DNA of 31,755 nt from Candidatus Falkowiibacteriota bacterium (lineage in GTDB: Bacteria; Patescibacteriota; Patescibacteriia; UBA2591; JABMQE01): assembly GCA_013203415.1 (NCBI GenBank), contig JABMQE010000106.1, positions 1 through 31,755 on the forward strand. The letters run 5' to 3'. The position numbers and the translations under genes are program-made. The notes beneath the pieces were generated by a model. The model ran no database searches and was not told the DNA's origin. It worked only from the letters and a program-made list of their open reading frames with translations. This document shows, piece by piece, positions 1-7,267 of this stretch (its first letter is position 1; every line of letters starts with the position of its first letter).

Positions 1-134
1 TTCTAATGGCGACATTAGGATGGGGTAAACTTCTGCTTAAGTGAAAGACCAAATTTGGTAGGTCGTTTAGATAGATGGTCATCGCCCTAAATTTTTGGGG
101 AACAGGATTCGGCTTATAGGTTTGCTTGGACATT
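1..134 (+). ncRNA. rnpB: RNase P RNA, 3' part (partial)
   Basis: Catalytic RNA of ribonuclease P, which matures tRNA 5' ends. The conserved block GGGTAAACTTC followed by AAAGACCAAAT (positions 24-56) matches the bacterial core that reads GGTAAACTCC...AAGGCCAAAT in E. coli. The 3' P4 strand is visible as ACAGGATTCGGCTTATAG near 102-120, equivalent to ACAGAACCCGGCTTATCG. The 5' half lies outside the window. The mature 3' end is placed just before the terminator stem and is approximate. Confidence 0.88.
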
Positions 135-163
135 AAAAAATCAAGGTTTTGCCTTGGTTTTTT
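135..163 (+). terminator. Rho-independent terminator of rnpB
   Basis: A 12-bp stem (135-146 with 152-163, one G-U pair) has a 5-nt loop; the 3' arm ends in six T. It directly follows the RNase P RNA. Confidence 0.85.
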
Positions 164-186
164 AGTTTGGGTTGTTGATAAGTTAC

Positions 187-215
187 TTGACATTTACTAT
201 TTTGGCTTATATACT
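187..215 (+). promoter_or_regulatory. Sigma-70-type promoter of the PKD-like protein gene
   Basis: -35 TTGACA at 187-192, 17-nt spacer, -10 TATACT at 210-215. A second -10-like TATAAT lies at 215-220. The transcript would start near 222, giving a leader of about 70 nt. The gene has a purine-rich SD (AAGGAAAAAGGGAG, 271-284). Confidence 0.75.
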
Positions 216-221
216 ATAATA

Positions 222-242
222 ACTAATATAGTATATATTAGT
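222..242. promoter_or_regulatory. Inverted repeat at the predicted transcription start
   Basis: ACTAATATA (222-230) and its exact reverse complement TATATTAGT (234-242) are separated by 3 nt. It begins at the predicted +1, so it could be a repressor operator or a 5' mRNA hairpin. No regulator can be named. Confidence 0.45.
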
Positions 243-292
243 ATTTATAAATTAAGTTCCTTTTTGAAAAAAGGAAAAAGGGAGATTTTATT

Positions 293-1873
293 ATGACGAG
301 AAATAAAATTTTAACAAAAATTTTAACATTAACGCTTCTGGGCGTTTTTTTAGTTGTGCCTTTTAGTGCTGTTTATGGTGTGCAAGGAAATAATGGTAAT
401 GGTAATCCTAATCCTAAAGGAGATTTTGGGACTATGACGCCGCCCCTGCCTGCGGGGATAGTAATTGAAACTTTTTCTGTTAACTCACCGGTTAGGGACG
501 GGGTTTATACCCAGTTTTATGTTCTTGTTTCGGGAATACCAGAGGAGGCAGTAGAGGATTGGAGTTATTCTATGGATTTTGGTGATGGGAATACTGTTAC
601 TTATAATTTTGATTTAGCGGATGTTTATGGTGTCGACCAGGTAGAAGCCTGGATTTCTCACTTATACGGGGGGGTAGGCACTTATCAAACAATGCTTAGG
701 GTTTATAATCCTAGTGGAGAGCAGGTAGCAGAAGCAGGACCATTAGAAGCAGAAGTGATATGGGATACACAAGTAAAAACTTTTTCTGTTGGTTCGCCGG
801 TTTTAAATGGAATGCATGCTCAGTTTTTTGGTCATATTACGGGAATACCAGAGGATACAGTAGAGGATTGGAGTTATTCTTTGGAAACAGGGGACGGGAA
901 TACTCTTACTTTTAATTTTGATGAATTTGAAGCTTGGGATGATGAGTCGGAAATTGGAATTTCTTATTTATTTCCTGGGATAGGTACTTATCCAGGAAAT
1001 ATGCTTAAGATTTATAATCCAGATGGAGAATTAGTAGCAGAGGCAGGACCGTTAGAAGTTGAGGTAGTGTCTTCGGGTTTTGAGATTATTAAAATGTATT
1101 ATAAAAGTGGATATGCCGGAGCTTTTAATTATATGGATATTAGAGGTCTAAATCCTTACAGGGATTATGCAATCCATTTTTCTGGAGGTGGTAGCGAGGC
1201 AGATGCAGTAGTAGAAAAGACATATAGTGTGCAAGATTTTAAGAGATTTAAATTTATAATTCCAGATATTACATCTGGAGATTATGATGTTACAGTTAGG
1301 TATGTGGGCGAAGAATCTGTTGCCTTAAATTATCATATTAACGGGCCAAGGCTTTATATGCTGTATCCAAGAGATAAGGGAATGCCTGGTGATACTTTAG
1401 GAGTTACAGCGGTTGGTTTTGGAAGCAGTCCTAGGATATTGTTTAGAGGGGCTGGCGGAGATACCGACCTAACTTGTTCCAAAGTTACAAATTGGAAATA
1501 TAATTGTATTGTTCCAGTTTTAGATCCAGGAGATTACAATGTAGTGGTTGTTACTAATGCTGGTGAGAGTAATACAAAAAAGTTTACAATTGGCGGAGAG
1601 GAATTAAAGATGCCGGAAGTTACTCACATTAGAACTTATAAAGTTAGAGATGGTAGGTTGGGGGAAATGACCTTTCTTGGAGTTATGGGCCATAATCTTA
1701 AGAATGCTCAAGTAAGTGTGGTAGGATTTGCTGGGAATCTTCAAGTAAAGACCAGATGGCGTGATTTATATATTGGGTCGTATTTGTCGCCAAAGTTAGA
1801 TCCAGGAGTTTATACGCTAGAGGTTGTTGGTAATCCGCATGGTACTGTTACCAAAGAGTTTACAGTTAGGTAA
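293..1873 (+). CDS. Secreted surface protein with two PKD-like repeats and C-terminal IPT/TIG-like region
   Basis: 526 residues. The N-terminus has basic residues, a hydrophobic stretch (about residues 9-29) and a small-residue segment, as in a Sec signal peptide. A repeat of about 100 residues occurs twice: each copy starts with ETFSV or KTFSV, contains GIPE..VEDWSYS and then FGDGNT or TGDGNT, and ends with EAGPLE.EV. The DGNT signature and spacing resemble PKD-type beta-sandwich domains. Residues about 350-526 hold two further beta-rich segments ending in KKFTIGG and KEFTVR, reminiscent of IPT/TIG folds. No catalytic motif or sortase signal was seen. It has its own promoter and a strong terminator, so it is monocistronic. 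A structural or adhesive surface role is inferred. Confidence 0.75.
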   Translation: MTRNKILTKILTLTLLGVFLVVPFSAVYGVQGNNGNGNPNPKGDFGTMTPPLPAGIVIETFSVNSPVRDGVYTQFYVLVSGIPEEAVEDWSYSMDFGDGNTVTYNFDLADVYGVDQVEAWISHLYGGVGTYQTMLRVYNPSGEQVAEAGPLEAEVIWDTQVKTFSVGSPVLNGMHAQFFGHITGIPEDTVEDWSYSLETGDGNTLTFNFDEFEAWDDESEIGISYLFPGIGTYPGNMLKIYNPDGELVAEAGPLEVEVVSSGFEIIKMYYKSGYAGAFNYMDIRGLNPYRDYAIHFSGGGSEADAVVEKTYSVQDFKRFKFIIPDITSGDYDVTVRYVGEESVALNYHINGPRLYMLYPRDKGMPGDTLGVTAVGFGSSPRILFRGAGGDTDLTCSKVTNWKYNCIVPVLDPGDYNVVVVTNAGESNTKKFTIGGEELKMPEVTHIRTYKVRDGRLGEMTFLGVMGHNLKNAQVSVVGFAGNLQVKTRWRDLYIGSYLSPKLDPGVYTLEVVGNPHGTVTKEFTVR

Positions 1874-1889
1874 TAATATTAGAATACCA

Positions 1890-1919
1890 AAAAAGAGCTC
1901 CGCATGCGGGGCTCTTTTT
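1890..1919 (+). terminator. Rho-independent terminator
   Basis: Stem AAAAAGAGC (1890-1898) with GCTCTTTTT (1911-1919); TCCG pairs with CGGG inside, leaving a 4-nt loop. The symmetric A/T tails would also let it work on the opposite strand. Confidence 0.9.
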
Positions 1920-1943
1920 GTATCTTTACAGAATAGGCGAAAT

Positions 1944-2014
1944 GGGCTAAGATTTGAGCATGCGAACCCCGCACTAATCCTCGCTACGCTCGGATAATGC
2001 GGGGCAAGTAGCCC
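1944..2014. repeat. Nested palindromic repeat upstream of the sugar transferase gene
   Basis: The outer arms GGGCTA (1944-1949) and TAGCCC (2009-2014) enclose CCCCGCA (1967-1973) and TGCGGGG (1998-2004). These enclose ATCC/GGAT and a centre containing CGCTACGCTCGGA. It can fold into one long cruciform or hairpin. It has no T-run, so terminator function is not supported. It belongs with the other GC-rich palindromes scattered through this AT-rich window. Confidence 0.6.
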
Positions 2015-2063
2015 GTTTAACTACCCAAAGATATAAATGGGCCCATGCGAATTATTTTTTACT

Positions 2064-3488
2064 ATGAAAAAGGCAGAAATAACATTCTCGGTGCTTCTGG
2101 TGCCGGTTGATTATTTAATGATAATATTGGCGGCTTTGTCTGCTTATTCTTTGCGTTTTTCGGACTTTTATCAATCAAGAATTAGGGAGATTGTTTTTGA
2201 GATGCCTTTTTCTGGCTATTTTCCAGTCGCTTTAGGAGTGGGAATAGTTTGGCTGGCAATATTCGGTTTGATGGGTTTATATACAATGGGCGGTAGGAAA
2301 AAGTTTATAGACGAGATTTCGAAAGTGATTGTTGGGTGCAGTGCGGGATTGGCTGTGATTACAATTTTGATATTTTTTAAGCGCGAACTTTTTGATTCGC
2401 GTTTTATTGTTTTAGGGGCCTTTGTTTTGGCGATAATTTATGTAAGTATTGGCAGGTTTATTGTTCGGAAAATTCAACAGCATTTTGTTAAGCGCGGGTA
2501 TGGGATAAATCGGTTGGTTGTTATTGGACAGGGTAAGAATGCTTTGGCTATTATTTCGGAAATTGAGAAACAGCCAGCGCTTGGTTATCGGGTGGTTAGA
2601 GTTTACGAGGAATTAAATGAGTCGGTTAGGGATAAAATCAGGAATACAGGAGGCGAGATTGATGAGTTGATTTTGGTTGATTCGGAGGTGTCACACGTGG
2701 AATCTATGAAACTTTTGGATATTTGTAATGAAAATCATATTATTTATAAATATGCGGCTGATGTTTTTAATGCGCCAATAGCGAATATCGAGATTACGAT
2801 GATGGATGCAACACCTGTGATAGAGATAAAAAGAACCCCGCTTGATGGCTGGGGCCGAGTGGTAAAAAGAATTTTTGATATTTTTGGGTCGTTGGTTTTG
2901 ATTGTGCTCTCTTCGCCGGTTATGATTATAACGGCGATTGCTATAAAGCTTGATTCCAGGGGGCCGGTGTTTTATTTAAACGAGCGGATAGGCGAGAAGG
3001 GCAGGAAGTTTGAAGCTATTAAGTTTAGGTCTATGAAGGTTGAGGATTGTGTTGGTTTTAGGTATAGTGATGAAGAAAAGGCCTTGGCTTTGGAAAAGGA
3101 ATTAATTAAGGAAAAAAATACTCGTACGGGTCCGCTTTATAAAATAAAAGAAGACCCAAGGGTAACGCGAGTGGGTCGTTTTATCCGCAAGACCTCGATA
3201 GACGAGTTGCCGCAATTTTTTAATGTTTTAAAAGGGAATATGAGTTTGGTTGGACCAAGGCCTCATCAGCCGCGAGAAGTGGATTTGTATCAAAGACATC
3301 ATAAAAATCTTCTTGGCATTAAGCCGGGAGTCAGCGGTTTGGCAGCGATTTCTGGGCGAAGTGATTTGGATTTTGAAGATGAGGCGAGATTGGATATTTA
3401 TTATGTTGAGAATTGGTCGATTAAAATAGATTTGCAAATTTTATTAAAAACACCGATGGCGGTTTTGAAAAAGAGGAAGGCGGAGTGA
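2064..3488 (+). CDS. Polyprenyl glycosylphosphotransferase (undecaprenyl-phosphate sugar-1-phosphate transferase)
   Basis: Initiates glycan assembly by moving a sugar-1-phosphate from a UDP-sugar to undecaprenyl phosphate in the inner membrane. 474 residues from the ATG at 2064 (MKKAEITFSV); an ATG at 2037 would add nine residues but has no better signal, and neither has a clear SD. Hydrophobic segments near residues 10-30, 50-75, 85-105 and 110-130 fit the N-terminal bundle of WbaP/WcaJ-type enzymes, followed by a nucleotide-binding-like middle domain (VVIGQGKNALAII). The C-terminal transferase domain starts near residue 268 (KRIFDIFGS) and carries IKFRSM, the Asp-Glu pair in SIDELPQ, and SLVGPRP. 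As first gene of the GT cluster it likely commits the first sugar. The exact sugar cannot be read from sequence. Confidence 0.92.
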   Translation: MKKAEITFSVLLVPVDYLMIILAALSAYSLRFSDFYQSRIREIVFEMPFSGYFPVALGVGIVWLAIFGLMGLYTMGGRKKFIDEISKVIVGCSAGLAVITILIFFKRELFDSRFIVLGAFVLAIIYVSIGRFIVRKIQQHFVKRGYGINRLVVIGQGKNALAIISEIEKQPALGYRVVRVYEELNESVRDKIRNTGGEIDELILVDSEVSHVESMKLLDICNENHIIYKYAADVFNAPIANIEITMMDATPVIEIKRTPLDGWGRVVKRIFDIFGSLVLIVLSSPVMIITAIAIKLDSRGPVFYLNERIGEKGRKFEAIKFRSMKVEDCVGFRYSDEEKALALEKELIKEKNTRTGPLYKIKEDPRVTRVGRFIRKTSIDELPQFFNVLKGNMSLVGPRPHQPREVDLYQRHHKNLLGIKPGVSGLAAISGRSDLDFEDEARLDIYYVENWSIKIDLQILLKTPMAVLKKRKAE

Positions 3489-3507
3489 ACGTTCAAATGA
3501 ACGTTCA
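3486..3507. repeat. Two direct copies of the palindrome TGAACGTTCA
   Basis: The 10-bp palindrome TGAACGTTCA occurs at 3486-3495 and 3498-3507, spaced 12 nt start to start, with AA between. The first copy supplies the TGA stop of the sugar transferase gene. It could be a dimer-binding site; this is inference. Confidence 0.5.
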
Positions 3508-3518
3508 TTGGCGTGTTC

Positions 3519-3619
3519 AAGTTCTACCCGGCTTTAGCCGAGGGTCGCCTGCTTAAGTTCTACCCGGCTTTAGCCGAGGGTCGCCTGCTTAAGTTCTACC
3601 CGGCTTTAGCCGAGGGTCG
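3519..3619. repeat. 36-bp tandem repeat, about 2.8 copies
   Basis: Units at 3519-3554, 3555-3590 and 3591-3619 (truncated) are identical over their shared length. Each contains the palindrome CGGCTTTAGCCG (3529-3540, 3565-3576, 3601-3612). Units abut with no spacer, so this is not a CRISPR array. An open frame through the array is not considered coding. Confidence 0.9.
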
Positions 3620-3620
3620 G

Positions 3621-3727
3621 GTGGCTTTAGCCACATGTAGGCGACTAAAGTCGCCGAACCCTCCACTAAAGTGGGGTAGAAGGTTGTTTAATTTTCCACC
3701 CTCACGGGTGGTCAGCCGTGAGGCTGA
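3621..3727. repeat. Cluster of small hairpins with shared cores and covarying arms
   Basis: Five perfect palindromes follow the tandem array: GTGGCTTTAGCCAC (3621-3634), GGCGACTAAAGTCGCC (3640-3655), CCACTAAAGTGG (3663-3674), CCACCCTCACGGGTGG (3696-3711) and TCAGCCGTGAGGCTGA (3712-3727). The first three share the core CTTTAG or its complement, while the arms differ yet stay complementary. The last two share the core CCTCACGG in opposite orientation with different arms. The right end (CCCTCCAC...GTGGGGTAGAA) is an inverted version of the 36-bp unit's end. Confidence 0.85.
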
Positions 3728-3741
3728 TAATTTTTGAAATT

Positions 3742-4473
3742 ATGGAAGGAGAAATAAAGAAGGAGGAAATAAAAGAGGAAATCGAGGAAGATGAGGTTTT
3801 GTTAAAAGATGACAAGGGAAAGCAAAAAGGAAAAAAGAAACCTTATAGAGAAATAATTGTTGCTATTGTTGCTATCTTAGCTTTAGTCGTTTCAATAAAA
3901 AGTTGTAAGGTATCGGAAAGGGCATTAGATAGGGCTGATGACAGTAACGAGATTTCAAAAAGAATGTTAGAGGTCAGTCAGAGGCCTTATTTGGATTTAA
4001 CTTTTAAAAAGTTTGAAGAAAATGATTCTTATTTTTTGATAGATGAAAGGAATCAAGTAATTAAAATGAAAGCTGAATTAATAAATATCGGTAATACTCC
4101 TGCGAAGAAAATTTGTGTTGGTAATGTCTATTACAACAAAGGGAATCCTGACGACCCTGAAAACGATAGGGTTATGACAGTCAAGAGGCATGGTGAGATT
4201 ACTGATTTATTGCCAAATAAGTCTATAGTTATTAACGACATAGAGCTTCCTCCATGTTGCGGTAAAAGTTTTCAAGACTTTGCTGAAGAAGTCAAAGAAC
4301 CGGGTAAATTAGAATTTGTTGTTTTTTATAATTCTGATTTAAACTCTCTTAGTCGGCCCTATAACACCGTGATAAGTCCAGATTTAGATGATGGTGAATT
4401 TTTTTATAAGCTGACGATAGACAAAGGGATAGAAATAGAGGAGAACAGTGTTTGTGGCGTATTAGATAAATAA
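3742..4473 (+). CDS. Membrane-anchored protein of unknown function
   Basis: 243 residues from the ATG at 3742 (MEGEIKKEE); an upstream in-frame ATG at 3718 lies inside the hairpin cluster and is less likely. The N-terminal 35 residues are strongly charged (Glu then Lys). One membrane span follows near residues 38-55 (IIVAIVAILALVVSI), then a soluble domain with a SQRPYLDL motif like that in other single-span proteins of unknown function. A PPCCG pair of cysteines lies near residue 170. No enzyme motif is visible. It ends 7 nt before the next glycosyltransferase, so it is probably co-transcribed with the glycan genes. Confidence 0.7.
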   Translation: MEGEIKKEEIKEEIEEDEVLLKDDKGKQKGKKKPYREIIVAIVAILALVVSIKSCKVSERALDRADDSNEISKRMLEVSQRPYLDLTFKKFEENDSYFLIDERNQVIKMKAELINIGNTPAKKICVGNVYYNKGNPDDPENDRVMTVKRHGEITDLLPNKSIVINDIELPPCCGKSFQDFAEEVKEPGKLEFVVFYNSDLNSLSRPYNTVISPDLDDGEFFYKLTIDKGIEIEENSVCGVLDK

Positions 4474-4480
4474 TAAATCG

Positions 4481-5587
4481 ATGAAAATTGCATTAGTCCA
4501 TGACCACTTAAATCAATTAGGAGGGGCAGAGAAGGTGCTTTTTGCTTTGAATGATATTTATAAAGAAGCGCCGGTTTTTACTTTGATTCATGATAAGGAG
4601 AGGAGTAATGGGATTTTTGAGAGGTTGCCTATCCAAACATCTTTTATCCAAAAAATGCCTTTTGGGGCTACGCATCTACGATGGTATTTAAGTTTGATGC
4701 CGACTGCTTTTGAGTCGTTTGATTTGGGGGGGTTTGATGTGGTTTTGTCTTCGACATCAGCTTTTTCTAAGGGAGTAATTGTGGGGCCAAATACTTTGCA
4801 TATTTGCTATTGCCATACGCCAACAAGATATCTTTGGCAGGATACGCACGAGTATGTTAGGGACTTAAAACAGAATTTTTTGATTAAGAAATTTTTGCCT
4901 TTGCTTTTAACTCGGCTTAGGCAATGGGATTTTGAGGCGGGGCAAAGGCCGGATGTTATGATAGCTAATTCTAGGAATGTTCAAAACAGAATAAAAAAAT
5001 ACTATCAAAGAGACAGCACGGTAATTTATCCGCCGGTTGAGATAGAGAATTTTGGGATTGCCGACGATCTTTCGGATTATTATTTAGCTGGGGGACGATT
5101 AGTTTCTTATAAAAGATTTGATTTGGTGGTAAAAGCATTTACTAAGACAGGAATAAAGCTAAAGATTTTTGGAACAGGGCCGGAAGAGGACAAATTAAGA
5201 AAGACGGCAGGGGAGAATGTTGAGTTTTTAGGGCATGTTTCGCAAGAAAAGAAAGCAGAATTATATAGCAAGTGCTTGGCTTTTATCCATCCGCAGGAAG
5301 AGGATTTTGGCATAACGCCGGTAGAGGCAATGGCTTCTGGCCGGCCTGTTATTGCTTATAACCGGGGCGGAGCTTTGGAAACTGTGGTAGAGGGAGTGAG
5401 CGGGACTTTTTTTGATGAGCAGATTTGGGAGGCATTGGCGGATTTGATTATTAGATTTGATCCTTATATATATAATCCTTTGGAGATTAGAAAAAGGGCA
5501 GAAAGGTTTGGAGTGGAGCGGTTTAAGCAAGAGATGCAGGAGTTTGTGGCTTTGAGGTGGAATGAGTTTGCGAGATGCGAATTGTAA
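4481..5587 (+). CDS. GT4-family glycosyltransferase (WbaZ-like)
   Basis: 368 residues, typical for GT-B fold family GT4 enzymes, which use nucleotide sugars to extend lipid-linked glycans at the cytoplasmic membrane face. The N-terminus MKIALVHDHLNQLGGAEKV has the GGAE acceptor-domain loop. The segment HICYCHTPTRYLW is typical of WbaZ-like mannosyltransferases. The C-terminal half carries the donor-site EX7E motif in EEDFGITPVEAMASG (about residues 270-285). No SD precedes it. Its TAA stop is the first base triplet of the heptamer array that flanks the next gene. The donor sugar is unknown. Confidence 0.9.
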   Translation: MKIALVHDHLNQLGGAEKVLFALNDIYKEAPVFTLIHDKERSNGIFERLPIQTSFIQKMPFGATHLRWYLSLMPTAFESFDLGGFDVVLSSTSAFSKGVIVGPNTLHICYCHTPTRYLWQDTHEYVRDLKQNFLIKKFLPLLLTRLRQWDFEAGQRPDVMIANSRNVQNRIKKYYQRDSTVIYPPVEIENFGIADDLSDYYLAGGRLVSYKRFDLVVKAFTKTGIKLKIFGTGPEEDKLRKTAGENVEFLGHVSQEKKAELYSKCLAFIHPQEEDFGITPVEAMASGRPVIAYNRGGALETVVEGVSGTFFDEQIWEALADLIIRFDPYIYNPLEIRKRAERFGVERFKQEMQEFVALRWNEFARCEL

Positions 5588-5662
5588 GCCTTAAGCCTTA
5601 GGCCGTAAGCTATAAGCCGTAAGCGTTTTTTAGATTTTTTGTAATATATAGTTAAAATTGGG

Positions 5663-5671
5663 AAGGAGGTG
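5663..5671 (+). promoter_or_regulatory. Full-length Shine-Dalgarno site of the S23-type gene
   Basis: AAGGAGGTG, extended to AAGGAGGTGAT, is the complement of the usual 16S rRNA 3' tail. It ends 5 nt before the ATG at 5677. The glycosyltransferase genes on both sides have no recognisable SD, so this gene carries its own strong initiation signal. Confidence 0.85.
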
Positions 5672-5676
5672 ATATA

Positions 5677-6030
5677 ATGGAAAAGTTTCGTTCTCTTAAG
5701 GTGTGGCAAAAATCGCATTACTTAGTTTTGGAAGTTTATAAAGTTACCAGAGACTATCCGGATTTTGAGAAATTTGGTTTGGTGTCTCAGATGAGAAGAT
5801 CTTCTGTTTCTGTTGTGGCTAATATTGTTGAAGGTTCGAAGAAAGTTAGTATAAAGGATAGAAAACATTTTCATGTGATAGCCGATGCTTCATTAGAGGA
5901 GTTAAAATATTATTTTATTTTAAGTTATAATTTAAAGTATATTGATTCTGAGGTTGGGAAGAAACTTATGGAATGTGCAAGGGAGGTAGGTCGAATGCTT
6001 TCAGGATTAACTAAGTCTTTAAGTAAATAA
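5677..6030 (+). CDS. Four-helix-bundle protein, S23 / 23S rRNA intervening-sequence protein family
   Basis: 117 residues, the usual length of this family. The hallmark pattern is present: F.SLKVWQKSHYLVLEVYK at the N-terminus, then SQMRRSSVSVVANIVEG in the middle, then a SLEELKYYF helix. Family members form pentameric four-helix bundles; some are encoded in 23S rRNA intervening sequences, others lie free in genomes, and homologues act as accessory proteins (Avd) of diversity-generating retroelements. No reverse transcriptase or variable repeat is visible here, so that role is not supported. The gene interrupts a glycosyltransferase run, has a perfect SD unlike its neighbours, and is enclosed by inverted heptamer arrays, all pointing to insertion. 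Confidence 0.9.
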   Translation: MEKFRSLKVWQKSHYLVLEVYKVTRDYPDFEKFGLVSQMRRSSVSVVANIVEGSKKVSIKDRKHFHVIADASLEELKYYFILSYNLKYIDSEVGKKLMECAREVGRMLSGLTKSLSK

Positions 6031-6070
6031 TTTGTCGTAAGGTATGCTTACAGCTTACGGCTTATAGCTT

Positions 6071-7258
6071 ATGGCTCGCATTGGTATAGATATTCGTTCT
6101 CTTCTTGAGGGGTATCGGACAGGGATAGGAGAGTATACGTATAATTTAATTAATGAGTTTTTGAAAAAGGATACTGAGAGTGAGTATCATCTTTTTTATA
6201 ATCAAAGGCATTCTATAAAAAAAGACCCGCCTAAGTTTGAGAGTCCTAATGTTAAAGTTTTTGATTATAAATATCCCAACAGGTGGTTTAATTTGTCGCT
6301 TAGATATTTTGGATGGCCGAGGTTGGAGAAGTTGGATGGTGAGCCTGATGTTATGTGGTATCCAAATTTTGGATTTATAAATTTTAATATTAAGGTACCG
6401 TATGTTTTAACTGTTCACGATTTGTCGTTTGAGAGGTATCCGGAGTTTTTTACCCGTCCTCATCGGTTATGGCATAAGCTTATAAATTGTCGGCGTATGG
6501 CTAGAGGCGCAACAAAGGTTATAGCTGTTTCTGAAAATACTAAGCGGGATTTGATTGAGTTGTATGGGGTGGATGAGGGAAAGATTGAGGTTGTATATGA
6601 AGGAATTGATGCGAAACTACGAAAAGAATGCGAAACTACCCGCCTCGCCAAGACGAGCTTGGCTCGTCGAGGCTGGGCGAAAATGCGAAAGGTTCAGGAA
6701 AAGTATAATTTGCCGGAGAAGTTTGTTTTGTTTTTAGGAACGATTGAGCCGAGGAAGAATATTGAGGCAGTCATTAGGGCTTTCGATAAGGCGAGTTACG
6801 AGTTCCCGAGTTACGAGTTACTATTAGCCGGTGGTAAGGGTTGGAATAATAAGGGGATTTATGAGATTCATAATAAATTGAAAAATAAAGACAAGATTCG
6901 GTTTTTAGGTTATGTAGAGCACGAGGAAAAGCCGGCTTTGTATAAATTGGCATCTTTGTTTGTTTTTCCGTCTATTTATGAAGGATTTGGTTTGCCGCCT
7001 TTGGAAGCAATGGCTTGCGGGACGCCGGTGATAACGAGTAATGCTTCGTCTTTACCCGAAGTGGTAGGGGATGCTGGTTTAATGGTTAATCCTTATAATA
7101 TAAACGAATTGGTGGAGGCGATGAAGGTGATGTTGTCTGACGCGGAGTTGAGACAGAGGTTTATAGAAAAGGGACTTGCGAGAGCGCAGAAATTTACATG
7201 GGAGAGGTGTGCGGAGAAGACGTTGGAATTAATACAGCAGATTAAAGCAGATTTTTAA
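6071..7258 (+). CDS. GT4-family glycosyltransferase with an in-frame repeat insertion
   Basis: 395 residues. GT-B fold: N-terminus MARIGIDIRSLLEGYRTGIG, TVHDLSFERYPEFF in the acceptor domain, LFLGTIEPRKN at the start of the donor domain, and EX7E in EGFGLPPLEAMACG. Similar enzymes are about 360-380 residues long; the extra length here maps to residues about 180-208 (LRKECETTRLAKTSLARRGW...), encoded by a 47-bp dispersed repeat that itself contains a 39-bp palindrome. The insert lies in the interdomain linker, where it may be tolerated. A heptamer tract (CGAGTTA type, 6792-6820) encodes part of YEFPSYELL. The start codon falls inside the right heptamer array of the S23 unit and has no SD. Mannosyltransferase-like activity is plausible but unproven. 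Confidence 0.88.
   Translation: MARIGIDIRSLLEGYRTGIGEYTYNLINEFLKKDTESEYHLFYNQRHSIKKDPPKFESPNVKVFDYKYPNRWFNLSLRYFGWPRLEKLDGEPDVMWYPNFGFINFNIKVPYVLTVHDLSFERYPEFFTRPHRLWHKLINCRRMARGATKVIAVSENTKRDLIELYGVDEGKIEVVYEGIDAKLRKECETTRLAKTSLARRGWAKMRKVQEKYNLPEKFVLFLGTIEPRKNIEAVIRAFDKASYEFPSYELLLAGGKGWNNKGIYEIHNKLKNKDKIRFLGYVEHEEKPALYKLASLFVFPSIYEGFGLPPLEAMACGTPVITSNASSLPEVVGDAGLMVNPYNINELVEAMKVMLSDAELRQRFIEKGLARAQKFTWERCAEKTLELIQQIKADF
6609..6694 (+). repeat. 47-bp dispersed repeat, copy 1, filled with a 39-bp palindrome
   Basis: The unit reads ATGCGAAACTACGAAAAGAA then TGCGAAACTA, a 39-bp palindrome (6639-6677), then CGAAAATGCGAAAGGTT. Removing the 39 bp gives exactly the 47-bp form seen at 11401-11447 and 26018-26064. 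The palindrome arms include CCCGCCTCG near the left end and GACGAGC/GCTCGTC in the centre. It lies within the glycosyltransferase reading frame. Confidence 0.9.
6792..6820 (+). repeat. Heptamer tract in glycosyltransferase gene
   Basis: CGAGTTA, CGAGTTC, one extra C, CGAGTTA, CGAGTTA. It lies inside the coding sequence and has the same 7-nt period as tracts elsewhere in the window. Confidence 0.75.
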
Positions 7259-7267
7259 CGGATTTTT

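Larger units (their letters stand above)
5585..6075. mobile_element. S23-type gene unit bounded by inverted heptamer arrays (candidate element)
   Basis: The left flank 5585-5625 is a tandem array with a 7-nt period (TAAGCCT, TAAGCCT, TAGGCCG, TAAGCTA, TAAGCCG, TAAGCG). The right flank 6046-6075 is GCTTACA, GCTTACG, GCTTATA, GCTTATG, GC. Positions 5602-5624 and the reverse complement of 6053-6075 match at 22 of 23 bases, giving near-perfect inverted ends around one four-helix-bundle gene. The left array begins at the stop of the upstream GT and the right array contains the ATG of the downstream GT. The layout resembles 23S rRNA intervening sequences, which have paired ends and can encode S23 protein, but this copy is not in rRNA. 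Mobility is inferred. Confidence 0.5.

Noticed and set aside
3519..3619. Possible CRISPR array (36-bp direct repeats)
   Set aside because: Units abut with no spacers, there are under three copies, and no cas genes are nearby.
3513..3737. Open frame of 74 codons through the 36-bp tandem repeats
   Set aside because: The translation is only the repeat (FYPALAEGRLL three times) followed by palindrome sequence, with no SD and overlap with the preferred structure-based explanation.
5677..6030. Diversity-generating retroelement accessory protein (Avd)
   Set aside because: Avd proteins share this fold, but no reverse transcriptase, template repeat or variable repeat is visible in the window.
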